A stretch of DNA of 6,273 nucleotides from contig CAMPHE010000112.1 of NCBI GenBank assembly GCA_946885815.1, forward strand, positions 1 to 6,273, in the 5' to 3' direction. Positions 5,507 through 6,273 of the stretch are shown here, piece by piece (position 1 is the first letter of the stretch; every line of letters starts with the position of its first letter). The DNA comes from an uncultured Arenimonas sp. Lineage in GTDB: Bacteria; Pseudomonadota; Gammaproteobacteria; Xanthomonadales; Xanthomonadaceae. The notes beneath the pieces are model-generated. The model worked only from the letters and a program-made list of their open reading frames with translations. It did no database searches and had not been told where the DNA came from. The translations under genes were made by a program, and so were the position numbers.

Positions 5507-5971
5507 TCAATGCGGATCGGGTTCGTCGTCGCCGGAGCGATCGAGGCGCCGCTCGATCGGGCGCAGCAGCCACAGGGTGGCGAGCGTGATCAGGCTGATC
5601 AGCAAGGCGATCTCCACGCGGCCGAATCCCACGGCCGCGCCGAGGATGCCGGTGGAGAGGATGCTGGCGGCGGTCGCGGTGCCCTTCACGCGGTCGTCGG
5701 TCTTGAGGATCGCGCCGCCGCCGATGAAGCCGATGCCGGCGAGCAGGCCGCTCAGGAGACGCGCGTTGACCGTGGGGTCCTCGCCCGTGACGCTGGTGCC
5801 GACGAGGATGTACGCGCAGCAGGCCACCGCCACCAGCGGCAGCGTCCGCAGGCCCACCAGCCGGGTCGCGGCTTCCCGTTCCCACGCGATCGGAAGCGTG
5901 AGCGCGAACGCGGTCAGGATGTAGAGACCATGGGCGGCGAACGCCGCCCAGGAAATCGCCGGAAATTCCAT
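5507..5971 (-). CDS. MgtC/SapB family membrane protein
   Basis: A 154-residue inner-membrane protein consisting of the MgtC/SapB transmembrane domain only, without the C-terminal ACT-like domain of Salmonella MgtC. About five helices are visible (roughly 10-29, 42-60, 69-89, 99-117, 119-136). Family signatures are W30-E-R-E, GLRT (40-43), GIGFIGGGAI (79-88) and the conserved VKGTATAAS (95-103). The Trp that commonly follows that motif is replaced by Leu. MgtC proteins are linked to growth at low magnesium and to ATP synthase or phosphate control in pathogens; what this short form does is not known. ATG at 5971 is preferred, with a partial GGTGA site four bases before it. An in-frame GTG at 5989 would add six residues but has no ribosome site and lies inside the inverted repeat downstream of rpoD. 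It follows rpoD by 46 bp on the same strand. Confidence 0.9.
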   Translation of the reverse strand: MEFPAISWAAFAAHGLYILTAFALTLPIAWEREAATRLVGLRTLPLVAVACCAYILVGTSVTGEDPTVNARLLSGLLAGIGFIGGGAILKTDDRVKGTATAASILSTGILGAAVGFGRVEIALLISLITLATLWLLRPIERRLDRSGDDEPDPH

Positions 5972-5983
5972 CGCGTCACCGTC

Positions 5984-6003
5984 GCACACCGCGTGCGGTG
6001 TGC
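5984..6003 (-). terminator. inverted repeat downstream of rpoD, possible weak terminator
   Basis: Perfect 9-base arms, GCACACCGC (5984-5992) and GCGGTGTGC (5995-6003), are separated by two bases, which folds as an 8-bp stem with a four-base loop. It lies 14 bases past the rpoD stop and before the mgtC start. No U-run follows on the minus strand, so it is not a classic intrinsic terminator. It could stabilise the rpoD 3' end, attenuate read-through into mgtC, or act as a protein site. Confidence 0.4.
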
Positions 6004-6017
6004 CGGTGAAGCCGCTC

Positions 6018-6273
6018 CTACTCGAGGTCGAGGAAGGAGCGCAGCTGTTCGCTGCGGGTCGGGTGGCGCAGCTTGCGCAGGGCCTTGGCTTCGATCTGGC
6101 GGATGCGCTCGCGGGTGACGTCGAACTGCTTGCCGACTTCCTCCAGCGTGTGATCGGTGTTCATGTCGATGCCGAAGCGCATGCGCAGCACCTTGGCTTC
6201 CCGCGGCGTCAGGCCGGAGAGCACGTCGCGCACGGTTTCCATCAGGCCCAGGTTCGTGGTCGCCTCGATCGGC
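6018..6273 (-). CDS. rpoD: RNA polymerase primary sigma factor RpoD (sigma-70), C-terminal 84 residues
   Basis: Partial: the gene enters from the right edge and only its end is present. The 84 residues visible cover region 4. They include the [19 protein letters not shown] segment and, about 25 residues before the end, the region 4.2 helix-turn-helix [19 protein letters not shown], which contacts the -35 promoter element. These are nearly identical to E. coli sigma-70 at the same place. The protein ends [11 protein letters not shown], close to the ends of Xanthomonadaceae RpoD proteins. The stop is at 6018-6020, followed by an inverted repeat and then mgtC. Confidence 0.97.
   Translation of the reverse strand, partial: PIEATTNLGLMETVRDVLSGLTPREAKVLRMRFGIDMNTDHTLEEVGKQFDVTRERIRQIEAKALRKLRHPTRSEQLRSFLDLE

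Overview
The window looks like the chromosome of a GC-rich gammaproteobacterium, most likely a Xanthomonadaceae member such as Lysobacter or Luteimonas. The basis is the coding composition (about 70% GC), the C-terminus of the housekeeping sigma factor RpoD, and the general gene set. The genus is an inference.

Layout, left to right. The left end holds the first two thirds of a Tat-exported CopA-type multicopper oxidase on the minus strand, cut by the window edge. A 106-bp divergent promoter region separates it from a complete pirin-family gene on the plus strand. Next, on the minus strand, is a split tRNA gene. Its two halves (2513-2478 and 2233-2194) join into a perfect 76-nt tRNA-Ile2 with anticodon CAU and an encoded CCA. 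A 244-nt group I intron sits directly after the anticodon, and P1, P2, P3, P4, P6, P7, P8, P9 and P9.0 can all be written out from the sequence. Only 47 bp upstream of the tRNA, pointing the other way, is a small HNH-endonuclease gene whose GC content (about 59%) is clearly lower than that of its surroundings.

The right half is a run of minus-strand genes, in transcription order: the end of rpoD, an MgtC/SapB membrane protein, an NADPH-dependent FMN reductase-like flavoprotein, a small DUF2231-like membrane protein, and a lipoprotein of the glucose/sorbosone dehydrogenase family. The last two overlap by GTGA and are probably translationally coupled. This run meets the HNH gene tail to tail.

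The outstanding feature is the intron-split tRNA-Ile2 with the HNH gene beside it. Splicing of an essential tRNA depends on a self-splicing RNA that uses the anticodon itself as its 5' splice-site substrate. The neighbouring HNH protein is a candidate free-standing homing endonuclease for the intron, although this link rests only on position and composition. The remaining genes are ordinary cell-envelope, copper and redox functions.
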